From: Streptosporangiaceae bacterium
Lineage (GTDB): Bacteria; Actinomycetota; Actinomycetes; Streptosporangiales; Streptosporangiaceae
Assembly (NCBI GenBank): GCA_025934635.1
Contig: JAICWX010000421.1
Location: 1 to 6,416 of the forward strand
Direction: 5' to 3'
DNA length: 6,416 bases
This document shows, in pieces, positions 5,314 through 6,416 of this stretch. The notes under the pieces were generated by a model. It saw nothing but the letters and a program-made list of their open reading frames with translations, made no database searches and was not told where the DNA came from. The translations under genes and the position numbers were made by a program. Numbering within the stretch: position 1 is the stretch's first letter; every line of letters starts with the position of its first letter.

Positions 5314-6416
5314 ATGAAGGGCTACGTCGTCATGCTGGGCATGGCCGCACTTTTGGCGGGGTTCGCACCATCGGCGCAATCCGCCGTGATGAAGCCGGGA
5401 TCAGCTCCGGGCCGGGCAGCGCCGAGCGGGGCGGCCCCGGGCGGTCCTGGCGCCCAGTCCTATATGGACACGGCCAGGAAGGACTGCTTCGGCACGGCCC
5501 GGAACACGGCCTCCAAGGCCTGGTACACCGTGGCGAACGGCGTGCTCTCCGACGTCTTCAGCCCCACCATCGAGAACAGCGACGACGCCACCCTGCAGTA
5601 CATCGTCACCGACGGCCGGAGCTTCACCGCCCTGCAGCAGCGGGACATGACGTACACGGTCCGCTCGGATCCCAGCGGCATGGTGTGCCAGGTGACGAGC
5701 ACCGACGCCGCGCACGGCTTCAAGCTGGTCACCAGCTACCTGACCGACCCGGCCCGGGACAGCGCGGTGATGCGGACGGTGCTGCTGCCGCTGCCCGGGA
5801 AGGCAGCCTCGGTGGCCGGCCTGAAGGTCTACGCCCGCTGGGACGCCACCATCGACAACACGGGCGGCGGGGGTGACAAGAACGCCGACGCCAACGACGC
5901 GACCATCGACCCCGCCACTACCGCCCTGGTGTCAGCGGACACGCAGGCGCCCAGCGGCCCGTTCGCGGCCCAGGTCACCGGCGCGGTACTGGCCAGCCGG
6001 CCCTTCCTGGCCGCCTCCAGCGGCTTCGCCGGCACGCCGAGCGACGGGCTGGCCCAGCTCGACGCCCACCACCGGCTGGTCAGCCAGTACCAGACGGCAA
6101 GCAACGGCAACGTCACGCAGACCGCCGAGATCAGCACGGCGCCGGGCCGGCCGTTCACGCTGGCGCTCGGGTTCGGCGCTGACGCCGCGACGGCGATCAG
6201 GGTGGCCAGGGCGAGTGTGTCGAACTCGTTCGGTTCCATGCTGGGCAGTTACCTCAGCGGGTGGCGCGCCTATGACCGGACCCTGCGCCCGCCGCCTGCC
6301 TCCGCTGGCTCGCGGACCCGCGCCATGTACCGGCTGTCGGCGAACGTGATCAAGGCGGACGAGGACAAGACCTACCCGGGCGCGTTCGTGGCCTCGCCGA
6401 CCGACCCGTGGGGCCA
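5314..6416 (+). CDS. Secreted glycoside hydrolase family 15 (glucoamylase/glucodextranase-like), N-terminal part
   Basis: The visible 367 residues start with an export signal: K2, a hydrophobic core VVMLGMAALLAGFA, and a likely cleavage near AQSA (21-24). An Ala/Pro/Gly-rich linker (about 27-48) follows. The region from about residue 57 (CFGTARNTASKAWYTVANGVLSDVFSPTIENSD, then LQYIVTDG) matches the N-terminal beta-sandwich domain of bacterial glucodextranases and glucoamylases. The last residues (LSANVIKADEDKTYPGAFVASPTDPWG) are the entry to the GH15 (alpha/alpha)6 catalytic barrel, with the typical EDKTYPGAFVAS segment. The catalytic glutamates and the rest of the barrel lie beyond the window. 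The family releases glucose from the non-reducing ends of alpha-glucans such as starch or dextran; the exact substrate cannot be told. Ribosome binding is weak: GGGGGG at 5294-5299 is about 14 nt before this ATG, and an in-frame GTG at 5302 is an alternative that adds VRGD before M1. Confidence 0.88.
   Translation, partial: MKGYVVMLGMAALLAGFAPSAQSAVMKPGSAPGRAAPSGAAPGGPGAQSYMDTARKDCFGTARNTASKAWYTVANGVLSDVFSPTIENSDDATLQYIVTDGRSFTALQQRDMTYTVRSDPSGMVCQVTSTDAAHGFKLVTSYLTDPARDSAVMRTVLLPLPGKAASVAGLKVYARWDATIDNTGGGGDKNADANDATIDPATTALVSADTQAPSGPFAAQVTGAVLASRPFLAASSGFAGTPSDGLAQLDAHHRLVSQYQTASNGNVTQTAEISTAPGRPFTLALGFGADAATAIRVARASVSNSFGSMLGSYLSGWRAYDRTLRPPPASAGSRTRAMYRLSANVIKADEDKTYPGAFVASPTDPWG

Noticed and set aside
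5401..5732. Minus-strand open frames over the GH15 N-terminal region.
   Set aside because: The plus-strand frame has a signal peptide and strong GH15 N-domain and catalytic-entry motifs, and the minus frames have no recognisable feature.

Overview
The window is very GC-rich, with G or C dominating third codon positions. Its families are an ADP-forming acyl-CoA synthetase subunit, a TetR regulator, a multi-membrane-pass NarL-type histidine kinase, an ECF-like sigma factor and a secreted GH15 glucoamylase-like enzyme. All of this suggests a high-GC actinomycete chromosome. No mobile element, phage gene, tRNA, rRNA or CRISPR array is visible, and no gap between genes exceeds about 140 bp.

Layout. 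Positions 1-1032 (minus strand) hold the N-terminal 344 codons of an acetate/acyl-CoA ligase (ADP-forming), which runs off the left edge. A 50-bp divergent intergenic region follows, with a TetR-type palindrome and an apparently leaderless promoter for the ligase gene. Positions 1083-1685 (plus) encode a TetR-family regulator. Positions 1766-3820 encode a 684-aa membrane histidine kinase (integral-membrane N-terminus, GAF-like domain, HisKA_3, HATPase). It overlaps by ATGA the gene of its NarL/LuxR response regulator (3817-4476). Positions 4614-5273 encode a small sigma-70/ECF-like factor, and 5314 to the right edge encodes the first 367 residues of an exported GH15 enzyme.

How the parts may work together. 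The most notable signal is a composite element, GGGAC-N4-GTCCC-N8-GGGAC, found three times with identical half-site geometry. One copy is upstream of the kinase gene (1723-1749). One spans the response-regulator stop codon (4455-4481). A degenerate copy lies upstream of the sigma gene (4531-4557). The GGGAC-N4-GTCCC core matches the core of the mycobacterial DosR/DevR box, and the response regulator carries a DosR-like recognition helix (K-T-V-R-N). The simplest reading is that the regulator controls its own operon and feeds into the sigma gene, a cascade from membrane sensor to response regulator to alternative sigma factor. This wiring is inferred from sequence and not shown. Whether the GH15 gene belongs to the same circuit is unknown; no copy of the element lies in front of it. 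The ligase/TetR pair looks like a separate divergent unit with its own operator.
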